A program made the translations under genes and the position numbers. Below, in pieces: positions 1-8,910 of a DNA stretch of 33,561 nt; the stretch's first letter is position 1; every line of letters begins with the position of its first letter. The stretch spans positions 1-33,561 of the forward strand of contig JAIXPX010000010.1 in assembly GCA_027486035.1 (NCBI GenBank). Direction: 5' to 3'. This stretch comes from Erythrobacteraceae bacterium. GTDB taxonomy: Bacteria > Pseudomonadota > Alphaproteobacteria > Sphingomonadales > Sphingomonadaceae. The notes beneath the pieces are model-generated. The model saw only the letters and a list, made by a program, of their open reading frames with translations, did no database searches and was not told where the DNA came from.

Positions 1-3000
1 GACGTGGTGGTCAGCCTGTTCTCAGGCCAGAAGCCGATGACCGTGTTCATGCAGCAGGGCAGCCAGATCGGTCAGATCGCCATGCAGGCAGGCGTCGGGA
101 TCGGCGGCATGGCCCGGGCACTGCTAGGGCTGGCCGCCACTGCGGCAGCGACCGCGCTCACCAACCCCTATCTGCTGGCGGCAGCCGCTGCCGCAGCCCT
201 CGCGTTCGGCGCGTTCAAGATGTTCCAGTCCAGCGTCAAACAGTCGGGCGAGCTCGACAAATATGCCGCTAGCCTTGGCCTTACCACCAAGGAGATGGAG
301 AAGCTCGGGCCGGTCGGGATCACGGTTGGCGACACCATGAAGGGTTTGTGGACCACCGTCTCGGACGGCCTCAATCTTGGCCCGGTATTCTCGACCTTGA
401 AGGATTGGGCGGTAGCCGCCTTTGAAGCGATCCTTCAGGCCGGCAAATATGCTGTCGCGATCCTCTATGCTGGTTGGGTCGGTGGGTTCAACGCGATCCG
501 GATCCTCTGGTCGTCGCTGCCTGGCGTGATCGGTGAAGCAGCCGTAGGCGCCGCCAATCTCGCTATCGCTGGCATCGAATATCTCGCCAATAAGGCGATC
601 GCCGCGCTCAACTGGCTGGCAAACTGGGTCAACCCGGTACTCGACCGGGTGGGCCTTGCGACTATCGGTCAGATCGAGAGTGTGGCGCTGCCGCGCATGG
701 AAAACAGCTTTGCTGGATCGACGGCGCGGATAGGCGCTCAGGTCCGGGACGAGTTCACCTCTGCTTTTGGCGATGCCATGGGTATGATGGACGCCTTTTC
801 TGCACAGTGGCGGGAAAACAGCCTAAAAGCAGCCCGCGAGCGCCTTGCTGCAAGTGCCGCTGAGATCCGAGGTGATCGCCCGGACCGGGCTGGTGCTGGC
901 CGTCAGTCTCGCGAAGCAAGCGAGGCCGAGCGTGCTCTCCAGGCTGCCCGAGACTTTGCTGCCAATCTTGCGCTGGAAACAGCCAAGATCGGCAAGACCC
1001 CGATTGAGATCAAGCGCATGGAAGTGGCTTTGGCTGCGCTGAAGGCGCCTACTGACGCTGCGCGCATCGCTATTCTCGAAGCCGGTGAGGCCTGGGAACA
1101 GACAACCCGCGCGTTCGCCGCGTCTGAGTTCCTTCGCCAAACAGTCGCCCCGCTTGAACAGCAGGTCGCACTTCTGGGCCAGTCCGCGCGGGCGCAGGCA
1201 GTCGCCAATCTTGAGGCGGAGCGCGAGCAGATTGTCCTCGAACGCGGCGCGGAAGCTTGGGAACGATATCGGGCTGCCCGCACCCGCCTGATGGAGGCTG
1301 ACTTTGCCCAAACGGATCAGGAGCAGTTCCTCACAAGCCTCGACGACATGGTCTCCGCGACAGAAGCTGCGGCTCGCAATATGGCCGATTCTTTCGGCTC
1401 GGTTGGCGGGGCGATCGGCGCCATCACGGTCGAGATCTCCCGCTTTGCCTCTGCACAGGTCGCTGCTGCTAGCCGCGTCGCCGATGCAGAGCGTGAATAT
1501 GGAAGGTACTCCTTCCAGTACGCGGACGCACGCACGGCCCAGGCTTCGGCCGAGATCAACCATTATGGCAATCTAGCCTCGGCCGCGAAGGGGTTCTTCA
1601 AGGAAGGCTCCGATGGCTTCAAAGCCATGGCAGCCGCTGAAAAGGTCTTCCGCGCCTTTGAACTGGCGATCGCCATCAAGAACGCTGCTGTGAAAATAGG
1701 CCTGATCGGCGCGCAGACAGCCGCCAAGGTCACTTCGGATACGGCCATGGCGGTGTCCGACACCGCGCGAGCCGGCGTCGAACAGGGCAACTCGATTATT
1801 ACAACGGGCATCAAGGCGGTTGAAGCCGTGGTCAACGCCATTCGCTCGCTGCCGTTCCCGCTCAACATTGCCGCCGGTGCGGTCACCGCAGGCGTCATCG
1901 CCTCGCTCGGCATCGCAATTGGCGGTGCCTTTGGTGGCGGCGGGGCCAAGCCCACGCCTGCCAATGACGGCACCGGCACGGTCTTTGGCGACAGCACAGC
2001 CAAATCGGATAGCATTGCCAAGGCCATCGATCATCTGCGCGAGGTCGACACGCTGACCATGCGCTATTCCGCCGCCATGCTGGCTTCGCTGAAAAGCATC
2101 GAGGCCAACATTGGCGGGCTCACCAATCTCATCATTCGCACCAACGGCATGGAAGCGTCTGCCGCCGGTATCCAGACTGGCACCAAGCTTACCGGGCTCT
2201 TGGGCACGGCCAATTCAATGCTGACTGGCATCTCCAACTTTGCCAGCAGCAAGACAGGCTCGCTGATTGGTGCCGGCATCGGCATGGCGATTGCGGGGCC
2301 GATTGGCGCTGCCATCGGCTTTCTGGGCGCAAAGCTGCTGGGCGGTCTCGGCAAGGTCCTTGGCAGCATCGTAGGCGCCCTGTTTGGCACCAAGACCAGC
2401 ATCGTTGGCCAGGGCATTTATGGCGGCGCGCAGTCGGTCGGATCGATCATGTCGGGCGGGTTTGAAGCGAGCTATTATTCTGACGTCAAGAAGACCAAGA
2501 AGTTCCTCGGGATTAGCACCGGCTCGAGTTACTCCACCCAGTACACCGCGGCCGACGCCGAACTCGAGCGACAGTTCAGCCTGATCTTCGAAGGCTTCTA
2601 CAGTGCGATCTCGGCGGCTGCCGGCCCGCTGGGCCTGTCGCTTGGCGAGGTGCAGTCGCGCCTTTCCGGGTTTGTGGTCAACATCGGCAAGATCGATTTG
2701 AAGGGGCTGACCGGGGCCGAGATCCAGGAGAAGCTGACCGCCGTCTTCGGGGCTGCCGCCGACAATCTCGCCCGCACTGCGGTGCCGGGGCTCGAGCAGT
2801 TCCAAAAGGTTGGTGAAGGCTATTTCGAGACGCTGGTACGCGTCGCCTCCAGCATAGAGGCGGTAAGCAGCACGCTCAGCCTGCTCGGCACCTCGGTCGA
2901 GGGTCTAAGCCTCAGCGCCAAGATGAACCTCTTCGACCTGTTCGGCTCGGCCAGCGACATGGCGTCGGCGACGGGCGAGTATTTTGCTCTCTATTACACC

Positions 3001-3969
3001 AAATCCGAACAGGCCTCGGCGCAGACCGCGCAGATGGCCAGGGTCTTTGACAGCCTCGGGCTTGCGCTGCCGCAAAGCATCGCTGGCTTCCGCGCGCTGG
3101 TCGAAGCGCAGGACCTTACCACCGCATCAGGACAGGCTGCTTATGCAGCGCTGATCCAGTTGGCGCCGGCGTTCTCCGATCTGGTGGGTGTTGCGCAGGA
3201 TGCTGCCAGTGCCGCTACCATTCTTGATGAGCGGTTGTCACTTGAGCGGCGGATGCTGGAACTTCAGGGCGATACTGCAGCGCTGCGCGCGCTCGAGCTT
3301 GCCCAGATCGATATGTCCAACAAGGCGTTGCAGGAACAGGTCTGGGCGCTTGAAGATCAACGACAAGCAGCCGATGACGCCGCCAATGCCGCGGAACAGC
3401 TTCGCAATGCATGGGCCCAAATCACCGATGGACTGATCGCCGAGATCAAGCGGATCCGGGGCGTGATGAGCGATACGCCGACCAACTATGCCGGGGCCCT
3501 TGCCGCGTTCAACAACGCCTCGATGCTGGCGCGTTCGGGTGACCAGGAAGCCGCCAAGGCACTGCCGGGCTTAAGCCAGGCTCTGCTCGCGGTCGCAGCC
3601 AACACTGCACGGTCGGCAGAAGATCTGGGCCGGCTTCAGGGCCTGACCGCGGCGAGCCTCGAACAGACATTGGCGATCATCAATCAGGCAAGCGGAGCAG
3701 ATCCCGCCGCGGCAACATCTGCCGCCACCACGCCCAGTTGGTGGGATCAGTTCGCTGCCAATCAGATGGGGACGCCAAGCATTTTGGCCAACGACGGCCA
3801 GAGCGCGATGATTGATGAACTCAAGGCGCTCAGGCAGGAGGTGTCTGACCTGCGGGGCGAACAGCGGATAGCCGCAGCCACGATCGCGTCGGGAACGAGC
3901 AAAACAGCGCGCATTCTGGAGCGGGTCACACCTGATGGCGATGCTATTTCCACCAGGACTGCAGCATGA
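1..3969 (+). CDS. Phage tail tape measure protein (5' end outside window)
   Basis: This gene sets tail length and lies in the tail lumen before DNA ejection. The frame is open from base 1, so the true start is upstream; the GTG at 4 is only an internal codon. About 1322 residues are visible. The segment QQGSQIGQIA near the visible N-terminus is typical of lambda-H/TMP_2-type tape measures. An Ala-rich hydrophobic stretch follows (about residues 39-71), then long charged helical/coiled-coil regions (about 250-520). Two Gly/Ala-rich membrane-like segments lie near 620-645 and 750-800, and the C-terminal half is helical. Great length, alternating coiled coil and hydrophobic segments, and a position just before minor tail genes all fit. 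The stop overlaps the next start (ATGA). The exact tape measure subfamily is not certain. Confidence 0.9.
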   Translation, partial: DVVVSLFSGQKPMTVFMQQGSQIGQIAMQAGVGIGGMARALLGLAATAAATALTNPYLLAAAAAAALAFGAFKMFQSSVKQSGELDKYAASLGLTTKEMEKLGPVGITVGDTMKGLWTTVSDGLNLGPVFSTLKDWAVAAFEAILQAGKYAVAILYAGWVGGFNAIRILWSSLPGVIGEAAVGAANLAIAGIEYLANKAIAALNWLANWVNPVLDRVGLATIGQIESVALPRMENSFAGSTARIGAQVRDEFTSAFGDAMGMMDAFSAQWRENSLKAARERLAASAAEIRGDRPDRAGAGRQSREASEAERALQAARDFAANLALETAKIGKTPIEIKRMEVALAALKAPTDAARIAILEAGEAWEQTTRAFAASEFLRQTVAPLEQQVALLGQSARAQAVANLEAEREQIVLERGAEAWERYRAARTRLMEADFAQTDQEQFLTSLDDMVSATEAAARNMADSFGSVGGAIGAITVEISRFASAQVAAASRVADAEREYGRYSFQYADARTAQASAEINHYGNLASAAKGFFKEGSDGFKAMAAAEKVFRAFELAIAIKNAAVKIGLIGAQTAAKVTSDTAMAVSDTARAGVEQGNSIITTGIKAVEAVVNAIRSLPFPLNIAAGAVTAGVIASLGIAIGGAFGGGGAKPTPANDGTGTVFGDSTAKSDSIAKAIDHLREVDTLTMRYSAAMLASLKSIEANIGGLTNLIIRTNGMEASAAGIQTGTKLTGLLGTANSMLTGISNFASSKTGSLIGAGIGMAIAGPIGAAIGFLGAKLLGGLGKVLGSIVGALFGTKTSIVGQGIYGGAQSVGSIMSGGFEASYYSDVKKTKKFLGISTGSSYSTQYTAADAELERQFSLIFEGFYSAISAAAGPLGLSLGEVQSRLSGFVVNIGKIDLKGLTGAEIQEKLTAVFGAAADNLARTAVPGLEQFQKVGEGYFETLVRVASSIEAVSSTLSLLGTSVEGLSLSAKMNLFDLFGSASDMASATGEYFALYYTKSEQASAQTAQMARVFDSLGLALPQSIAGFRALVEAQDLTTASGQAAYAALIQLAPAFSDLVGVAQDAASAATILDERLSLERRMLELQGDTAALRALELAQIDMSNKALQEQVWALEDQRQAADDAANAAEQLRNAWAQITDGLIAEIKRIRGVMSDTPTNYAGALAAFNNASMLARSGDQEAAKALPGLSQALLAVAANTARSAEDLGRLQGLTAASLEQTLAIINQASGADPAAATSAATTPSWWDQFAANQMGTPSILANDGQSAMIDELKALRQEVSDLRGEQRIAAATIASGTSKTARILERVTPDGDAISTRTAA

Positions 3970-4859
3970 AGCTGATCCGCCCGACCACGCTAACGGATGC
4001 CATGCTGTCTAGCAGCACGGCGCCTGAGAATGACTACGCTGCTTGGGGCTCTGGCACAGCCTATGCGGAGGGGGCACGGGTGATCCTGACCTCGACCCAC
4101 CGGCGGTACGAGGCCTTGGCCGCATCAACCGGGGTTAACCCGGCCAGCGATCCCACCAAGTGGCTCGACATTGGACCAACCAACCGCTGGGCGATGTTTG
4201 ATGATCGGGTTGGCACGGCAACGACACGAGCTGGCTCGCTGCAGGTGGTTCTGGTTCCCGGCGCCACTGACGGCGTCGCGTTGATCGATACTGATGCGGA
4301 GAGCGCGACTGTCACCCTGACGGTGTCGGGTTCGCAGCTTTACACGCGGAACCAGAGTTTCAATGTTGGCGGCACGGCCATCGATAACTGGTTCAGCTGG
4401 TTCTTCGAGCCGGTCGGACGCAAATCGAGCCTGCTGTTCCTCGATGTGCCTGTCTACGAGGCCGGCATCATCACCGTCACCATGACGCGCGACAACCCCG
4501 CCGACCTGGTCTCCTGCGGCGCGCTGCTGTTCGGCCGGCAGTTCACAATCGGCGAGACTGAGCACGGCGCGGACATCGGGATCATCGACTATTCGAGGAA
4601 AGAAACCGACCAGTTCGGGGTGACCTCTGTGGTTGAACGCGCCTTTGCCAAGCGGATGACTGCCCGCGTCGTCATGCCAACCAGCGCCATTGATGACGTG
4701 GCCCGCAACCTCGCAGCGCTGCGTGCCTCGCCGGTCCTCTGGATCGGCTCCGAAAGCTTCGAGAGCCTCACTGTTTACGGCTTCTACAAAGAGTTCTCGA
4801 TCGACCTCGCCTATCCGACAATCAGCTACTGCAGCCTGACCATCGAAGGGCTCACCTGA
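3966..4859 (+). CDS. Phage minor tail protein with carbohydrate-binding-like N-terminus
   Basis: This is a 297-aa protein starting at an ATG that overlaps the tape measure stop by 4 nt, so translation is probably coupled. Residues about 27-70 (W-x-S-G-T-A-Y, then YEAL, then W-L-D-I-G) resemble the short aromatic-rich chitin/carbohydrate-binding modules (CBM5/12-like) often found in tail proteins. The rest is a beta-rich domain with no motif I can name. Position directly after the tape measure is where distal tail or baseplate hub proteins usually sit. A role at the tail tip is inferred from position and the binding-like module, not from a catalytic motif. Confidence 0.7.
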   Translation: MKLIRPTTLTDAMLSSSTAPENDYAAWGSGTAYAEGARVILTSTHRRYEALAASTGVNPASDPTKWLDIGPTNRWAMFDDRVGTATTRAGSLQVVLVPGATDGVALIDTDAESATVTLTVSGSQLYTRNQSFNVGGTAIDNWFSWFFEPVGRKSSLLFLDVPVYEAGIITVTMTRDNPADLVSCGALLFGRQFTIGETEHGADIGIIDYSRKETDQFGVTSVVERAFAKRMTARVVMPTSAIDDVARNLAALRASPVLWIGSESFESLTVYGFYKEFSIDLAYPTISYCSLTIEGLT

Positions 4860-4880
4860 TCCACCCCGAGGGGTAACTTC

Positions 4881-5969
4881 ATGCCTATCACAGCACTGCC
4901 CACGCCGCCGTCCCGGACGGACGCGGCGAACTTCTCTGCGCGCGCGGACTCCTTTCTCGGGGCGCTGCCGACCTTCGGCACTGAGGCCAATGCGCTGGCG
5001 GTCGAGGTCAATGGCTACGCCACCAACGCTGCGGCAAGCGCTGCCACCGCTGTCAATGCGCCCGGCACCAGTGCCACAAGCACGACCTCGATTGCCATTG
5101 GCACTGGCTCTAAATCGCTGACGGTCCAGACCGGCAAGGCCTTCGTGGTGGGCCAGTGGGTGACCATCACTAGCACGGCCAGTCCGGCAAACTGGATGCA
5201 TGGCCAAATCACGGCCTACACCAGCGGTACCGGGGCGCTGGTCGTCAATGTCGCTATGGTCGGCGGTAGCGGTACGATTGCCTCCTGGACCGTGGCGCTC
5301 TCCGCACCTTCGGTTTCCGGCAATGCAGTTCTCACCACCAGCACCTATGCCGACCCCGCTTGGCTGACTTCGCTGGCAGGGTCCAAGATCACTGGCACTA
5401 TCGCACTTGCCAACGGCGGAACCGGTGCTTCTGACGCGGTAACCGCCCGCAACAATCTCGGCCTCGCCATCGGCAGCAACGTTCAGGCCTATAGCGCGAC
5501 GCTCGCCTCATGGGCCGGCAAGGCGGTGCCATCGGGCGCGATCGTCGGCACAACGGATAGCCAGACACTTTCGAATAAGACGATCTCGGGTGCAGAAACC
5601 GGATCGACCGTCAACGACGCCGGCGGCTCCGTTTGGTCGATTGGCTTCCGTGAAGTGCCCCAGAACGCCCAGAGCGCGTCTTACCAGCTGGTCGCAGCCG
5701 ACAATGGCAAGCACATCTATTCGCTGAATTCCGCGGCCCAGACGATCACTGTGCCCCCCAATGGCACTGTCGGCTTCCCGCTTGGCACCACCGTCACCAT
5801 CATCAACAACGGCGGCGCGGCCATCGCAATCGCGCAAGGTGCAGGTGTCACGCTCTGTCAGGCCGGCACAACAAGCACGGGCAACCGGACGCTGGCCGTG
5901 CGAGGTATGGCCACGCTGATCAAGGTCGAGACAAATATCTGGTTCGTCTCTGGCACCGGGCTCAGTTGA
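4881..5969 (+). CDS. Phage tail fibre-like protein
   Basis: This is a 362-aa protein with a GAGGGG ribosome binding site just upstream of the ATG at 4881. It is rich in Gly, Ala, Ser and Thr. The N-terminus (MPITALPTPPSRTD) has the P-x-x-P-x-R-x-D form seen at the start of many tail proteins. The middle holds the common fibre motif NGGTGASDAVTARNNLG (about residues 178-194), followed by a TDSQTLSNKTISG element typical of phage fibre repeats. The C-terminal third is beta-strand rich. No enzymatic residues are evident. It is likely a structural tail or baseplate-attached fibre subunit. The stop codon overlaps the next start. Confidence 0.75.
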   Translation: MPITALPTPPSRTDAANFSARADSFLGALPTFGTEANALAVEVNGYATNAAASAATAVNAPGTSATSTTSIAIGTGSKSLTVQTGKAFVVGQWVTITSTASPANWMHGQITAYTSGTGALVVNVAMVGGSGTIASWTVALSAPSVSGNAVLTTSTYADPAWLTSLAGSKITGTIALANGGTGASDAVTARNNLGLAIGSNVQAYSATLASWAGKAVPSGAIVGTTDSQTLSNKTISGAETGSTVNDAGGSVWSIGFREVPQNAQSASYQLVAADNGKHIYSLNSAAQTITVPPNGTVGFPLGTTVTIINNGGAAIAIAQGAGVTLCQAGTTSTGNRTLAVRGMATLIKVETNIWFVSGTGLS

Positions 5970-6877
5970 TGTCGGGCATGCTTGGGATCTTGCTCGGATC
6001 GGGAGGCGACGAGCGGCAGATTGATCTGCCCATCAGCTATTACTCGTTTGCCGACAAATACAACGCTGGTGAGCAATACGGTGCTGATGGCGGCTATTTC
6101 ACCTCGCTTAGCGGCGGCAACTTCACGCCAGCGACCTGGCAGGGCCGCACCATTCGCGCGGTCATCCATGATTACGATTTCTACGCCGCAACGTCGCGGA
6201 CGCTGATCGGCCTGGACGGCTACAATATGGCGCCTCAGCCAAGCCGCCTGCGCATCAATGGCAGCATTTTCAACTTAAGTGCTGGTTCGATCGCCTGGGC
6301 AACATTTGTGACCGGGATCACCTTTAGCCCGTCGCCGACCAACAACATCAACTGGACCTCGCATGGCCTCGCCGTGGGTGATCCGGTTCAGTTCTATTGC
6401 AGCGGCGGCATGCCCACCGGGATTACGGCCTTCACGATGTACTTCGTGCAGTCGGTGGTGAGCTCCAGCGCCTTCAAGATAGCCGCGACCCCCGGCGGTA
6501 CAGCAATCAGTTTTACCGGCTCGGGCTCGGGCACCCGCTACGGCTACAAGGACCCGATTACCGCCTTTGAGGCTTACGGGGCTCTTAGCGGCAACCCATT
6601 TGCGTCCCTATTGCCGCGATCGGCCGTCATCACCGTCGCCAGTCCTGCGACGGTGACAGCGGCGGGGCACGGCCTCTCCAATGGCAAAAAGGTCCAGTTC
6701 GTGACCACCGGGGCTTTGCCGAGCGGCATCCTCGCCAACACGACCTACTTCGTCATCAACGCCTCCACCGACACATTCAACCTTGCAGCCAGCCAAGGCG
6801 GGGCTGCGATCGCCGCGTCCGGCGGCCAGTCGGGCACGCATACGCTGCGCGAAGTCGTGTCGGTCACGGTCAGCTAA
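5969..6877 (+). CDS. Phage tail protein with two tandem beta modules
   Basis: This is a 302-aa protein. I chose the ATG at 5969, which shares one base with the previous stop (TGATG), over the in-frame TTG at 5966. The N-terminal half begins with a Gly-rich stretch and has no family I recognise. The C-terminal half holds two copies of one module. Each has the order H-G-L, G-x-x-V-Q-F, G-x-x-P-x-G-I, YFV, F-x-x-A, then a Gly/Ser-rich end. They cover roughly residues 115-190 and 220-298. Modules of this type are common in phage tail and baseplate proteins. A structural role is inferred. Confidence 0.65.
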   Translation: MSGMLGILLGSGGDERQIDLPISYYSFADKYNAGEQYGADGGYFTSLSGGNFTPATWQGRTIRAVIHDYDFYAATSRTLIGLDGYNMAPQPSRLRINGSIFNLSAGSIAWATFVTGITFSPSPTNNINWTSHGLAVGDPVQFYCSGGMPTGITAFTMYFVQSVVSSSAFKIAATPGGTAISFTGSGSGTRYGYKDPITAFEAYGALSGNPFASLLPRSAVITVASPATVTAAGHGLSNGKKVQFVTTGALPSGILANTTYFVINASTDTFNLAASQGGAAIAASGGQSGTHTLREVVSVTVS

Positions 6878-6888
6878 GGGGATAACAC

Positions 6889-7470
6889 ATGCAGTCAGAC
6901 CGCCGGCCCACGGTTACCGACGAGGTGATCGTGATCAACGACGACATCGACGTGAACTACGGGGTTTTCAAAAACGGGTTCATCTTCAGGCGGGCAGCCA
7001 ATTCCTGGCGGCTCTGGCCGATGCTCGAGTTCGTGCCGCCAAAACTCAATCCCACCATCGCCGAGATGTTCGATGCAGGCGTCGCCTGGACCTTTTGTGA
7101 GCATGTGTCTGTCGCCGTCAGCGGATGGGCAGAATATGTATTCGAAGGTCCTGATGGCCCGATTACGCAGGTGTGGACGCCGGGATGCCATAACGTCGAG
7201 AATGGCGGAGGCTATTTGCCGACCGGAGAGTTCACCCGCTGCTTCCACGATGATTTTACGCTGTGCTGCGTGGTGCAGAAGTTCCAGCGGACGCCGGGCA
7301 TCCAGTACCATTTCGAGGTGGTGACAGGGTCAGCAGCCCTCGGTTCCGACGCGCTGTTTGTCCATTACGTCACGGGCGCCCGGCAGCGGCAGACCGACTT
7401 CGATCTGGTGGCCGGGCATGTCCTGGACATTGCCCCGTCCGACATCGCGATCATCGGGCGGATCCGATGA
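6889..7470 (+). CDS. Hypothetical phage protein in tail operon
   Basis: This is a 193-aa protein with an AAGGGG ribosome binding site overlapping the previous stop codon and an ATG at 6889. It is mixed alpha/beta, Trp- and Phe-rich, with no signal peptide or membrane segment and no catalytic motif I can identify. Several Cys residues (FCEH, PGCHN, RCFHD, LCCVV) are unusual for a tail protein and could be structural. It sits between tail proteins and the lysis genes and is co-directional with both. Its stop overlaps the next start by 4 nt. The function is unknown; phage structural or tail accessory is the default inference. Confidence 0.6.
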   Translation: MQSDRRPTVTDEVIVINDDIDVNYGVFKNGFIFRRAANSWRLWPMLEFVPPKLNPTIAEMFDAGVAWTFCEHVSVAVSGWAEYVFEGPDGPITQVWTPGCHNVENGGGYLPTGEFTRCFHDDFTLCCVVQKFQRTPGIQYHFEVVTGSAALGSDALFVHYVTGARQRQTDFDLVAGHVLDIAPSDIAIIGRIR

Positions 7471-7694
7471 TGGCAGACAATCCGGAACGCGACCCTGCTG
7501 TCGAAATCGCCCTGATCCGGGCCGACCTCGAGGCCATGCAGGAGGACCTGAAGGCTGTCCGCAAAGAGCTCAAAGACCTGCTCGATGCCTGGAATACCGC
7601 CACCGGCGTCGTCCGGTTCGTCAAATGGCTATCGACGCTGGTTGCTGCGATCGCGGTGATCACCGCTGCCTTTAAAGGCTTTTACGGCCGCTAA
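7467..7694 (+). CDS. Small coiled-coil/one-TM protein, XhlA-like lysis accessory
   Basis: This is a 75-aa protein. The start chosen is the ATG at 7467, which overlaps the previous stop (ATGA); another ATG follows immediately. An acidic/basic amphipathic helix (about residues 10-45, ending KAVRKELKDLLDAW) precedes one C-terminal hydrophobic segment (WLSTLVAAIAVITAAF) and a short basic tail. That layout matches XhlA/hemolysin-type phage membrane proteins, which work with endolysin in host lysis. The endolysin gene follows 22 nt later, which supports the assignment. It is too short and degenerate for a firm family call. Confidence 0.55.
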   Translation: MMADNPERDPAVEIALIRADLEAMQEDLKAVRKELKDLLDAWNTATGVVRFVKWLSTLVAAIAVITAAFKGFYGR

Positions 7695-7716
7695 CCTCCC
7701 CAAGGAGATCTACCAC

Positions 7717-8253
7717 ATGAACCCCCTCCCACCGGCCTATGGCTGGATCGATGACCTGCGCCCGCTGCCTAGGATGCTGGACGAGGCCCGCAAACTCTAT
7801 GGCACCCTTGAAGTCTCTGGCCCCGCCAACAATCCCGTCATTCTGGATTGGGCCAAAGAAACCGGGCTCGCCAAGACTTTCACCGCTGACGCCATCCCCT
7901 GGTGCGGCCTGTTCATGGCCGTGGTTGCCAAACGGGGCGGCAAGGCCATCGTTGAGGGGCCGCTTTGGGCCCGCAATTGGGCCAAGTTTGGCAAGGCAGC
8001 CGACCAAGGCCAACTCGGCGATGTGCTGGTGTTCCGGCGCGGTCAGGCATCGGGCCATGTCGGGCTTTATGTGGGCGAGGATTACGGCGCCTACCATGTA
8101 CTCGGCGGTAACCAGTCTGACGGCGTGACGATCACCCGGATCGCCAAGGACCGCTGTATCGCTGTGCGCCGCCCAGCCTATCGCAAGGCACCAGCGACCG
8201 CGAAACCTGTGCAGCTTGCCGCCACCGGCACCCTCTCGACCAACGAGGCCTGA
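7717..8253 (+). CDS. TIGR02594-type phage endolysin (Cys/His peptidoglycan hydrolase)
   Basis: This is a 178-aa protein with a strong AAGGAG ribosome binding site at 7702-7707 and an ATG at 7717. Residues about 20-155 match the TIGR02594 family, an NlpC/P60- or CHAP-like fold. A probable nucleophile Cys lies in IPWCGLFMA (about residue 66), a catalytic His in SGHVGLYVG (about 110) and a polar third residue in GGNQSDGV. It would cleave peptide bonds in peptidoglycan during lysis. No signal peptide is visible, so export would depend on a holin-type protein. Candidates lie on both sides. A terminator follows the stop codon. Confidence 0.85.
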   Translation: MNPLPPAYGWIDDLRPLPRMLDEARKLYGTLEVSGPANNPVILDWAKETGLAKTFTADAIPWCGLFMAVVAKRGGKAIVEGPLWARNWAKFGKAADQGQLGDVLVFRRGQASGHVGLYVGEDYGAYHVLGGNQSDGVTITRIAKDRCIAVRRPAYRKAPATAKPVQLAATGTLSTNEA

Positions 8254-8299
8254 GCCTCCTGCAACCTATCCGCTGCGGCTCTCCGCAGCCGGACCACCG

Positions 8300-8324
8300 C
8301 CCGCCATTTGGCGGGTTTTCTTTT
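8300..8324 (+). terminator. Intrinsic terminator after the endolysin
   Basis: Perfect 6-bp arms CCCGCC (8300-8305) and GGCGGG (8310-8315) with an ATTT loop are followed by TTTTCTTTT. The T tract runs directly into the GGAGA ribosome binding site of the next gene, so the hairpin may also affect translation of the downstream gene. Confidence 0.75.
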
Positions 8325-8336
8325 GGAGAAAACGAC

Positions 8337-8531
8337 ATGGAAGACTTGAAGCCCTGGTGGACCTCGAAGGCCATTTGGACTGGAATCATTGGCAGCATCT
8401 GGGGTGTCGCTGGCGCGATCGGCATTTTGCCTGTTGGCCTCAGCCAGACCGATGTTCTGACCGTGGTCCTGGCGCTGACCGGCCTTGGCGGTGTCCTGTT
8501 CCGCAAGACGGCTACCACCCGGATCGGCTGA
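8337..8531 (+). CDS. Small holin-like membrane protein
   Basis: This is a 64-aa protein with a GGAGA ribosome binding site upstream of the ATG at 8337. The N-terminus is charged with Trp (MEDLKPWWTSKAIW). Two hydrophobic segments follow (about residues 14-31 and 38-55) and a short basic C-terminus (FRKTATTRIG). Size, two predicted membrane spans and adjacency to the endolysin suggest a holin or a related phage membrane protein. Sequence alone cannot separate a holin from a small tail-associated membrane protein. It begins just downstream of a terminator, so expression needs readthrough or its own promoter. Confidence 0.6.
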   Translation: MEDLKPWWTSKAIWTGIIGSIWGVAGAIGILPVGLSQTDVLTVVLALTGLGGVLFRKTATTRIG

Positions 8532-8550
8532 TCACGGAAGGCCCAATAAA

Positions 8551-8572
8551 GGCGGAGGCTTCGGCCTCCGCC
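8551..8572 (+). other. Perfect 9-bp stem with UUCG tetraloop
   Basis: GGCGGAGGC (8551-8559) and GCCTCCGCC (8564-8572) flank TTCG, giving a very stable RNA hairpin between two phage genes. No T tract follows (AACATCAATT), so a classical terminator is doubtful. A processing or stability element, or a pause site, are alternatives. Confidence 0.6.
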
Positions 8573-8598
8573 AACATCAATTCCAAACAGGTGCAGGC

Positions 8599-8910
8599 AT
8601 GACCAGGCTTACAATCCGCCGGGGCGGCACCAAGCGCGTGCGCGCCACTTTCTTTGCTGACCAGAGTGCCGGGATTGCCCGGGATCTCTCCGGGCTGACG
8701 CTCATTCTCATCGATCAAAGCCCCAACATCGCGCCGCCCGCGCTGGCCATTCTGCCGCCGGCAACAGGAGGCCAGATCGAAGTGCTGTGGAGCGATGAGC
8801 AAACAGCACCTCTGGCGCCCGGAGCAGGCAAGGTCTGGCTGACGCTCGGCTTCGAAAACGACAGCGGGGAGCGTGAGGTTCTGCCGACCCTCACGTTTGA
8901 TGTCGAATGA
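8599..8910 (+). CDS. Small phage protein, Ig-like baseplate adaptor (BppU-N-like)
   Basis: This is a 103-aa protein. I chose the ATG at 8599; upstream in-frame codons run through the UUCG hairpin and the preceding gene and are unlikely to be translated. The pattern RRGGTKRVRATF, RDLSGLTLILI, then LAPGAGKVWLTLGFE and [11 protein letters not shown] resembles the N-terminal Ig-like domain of phage baseplate upper proteins. It overlaps the next gene by 4 nt. The assignment rests on pattern only, with no catalytic residues. A structural adaptor for the fibres encoded next is the inference. Confidence 0.5.
   Translation: MTRLTIRRGGTKRVRATFFADQSAGIARDLSGLTLILIDQSPNIAPPALAILPPATGGQIEVLWSDEQTAPLAPGAGKVWLTLGFENDSGEREVLPTLTFDVE

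Noticed and set aside
4125..5207. Long open frame on the minus strand (360 codons) under two tail genes
   Set aside because: It runs antisense across a gene boundary, has Arg/Gly/Ala-rich composition typical of the complement of GC-rich coding DNA, and shows no motif.
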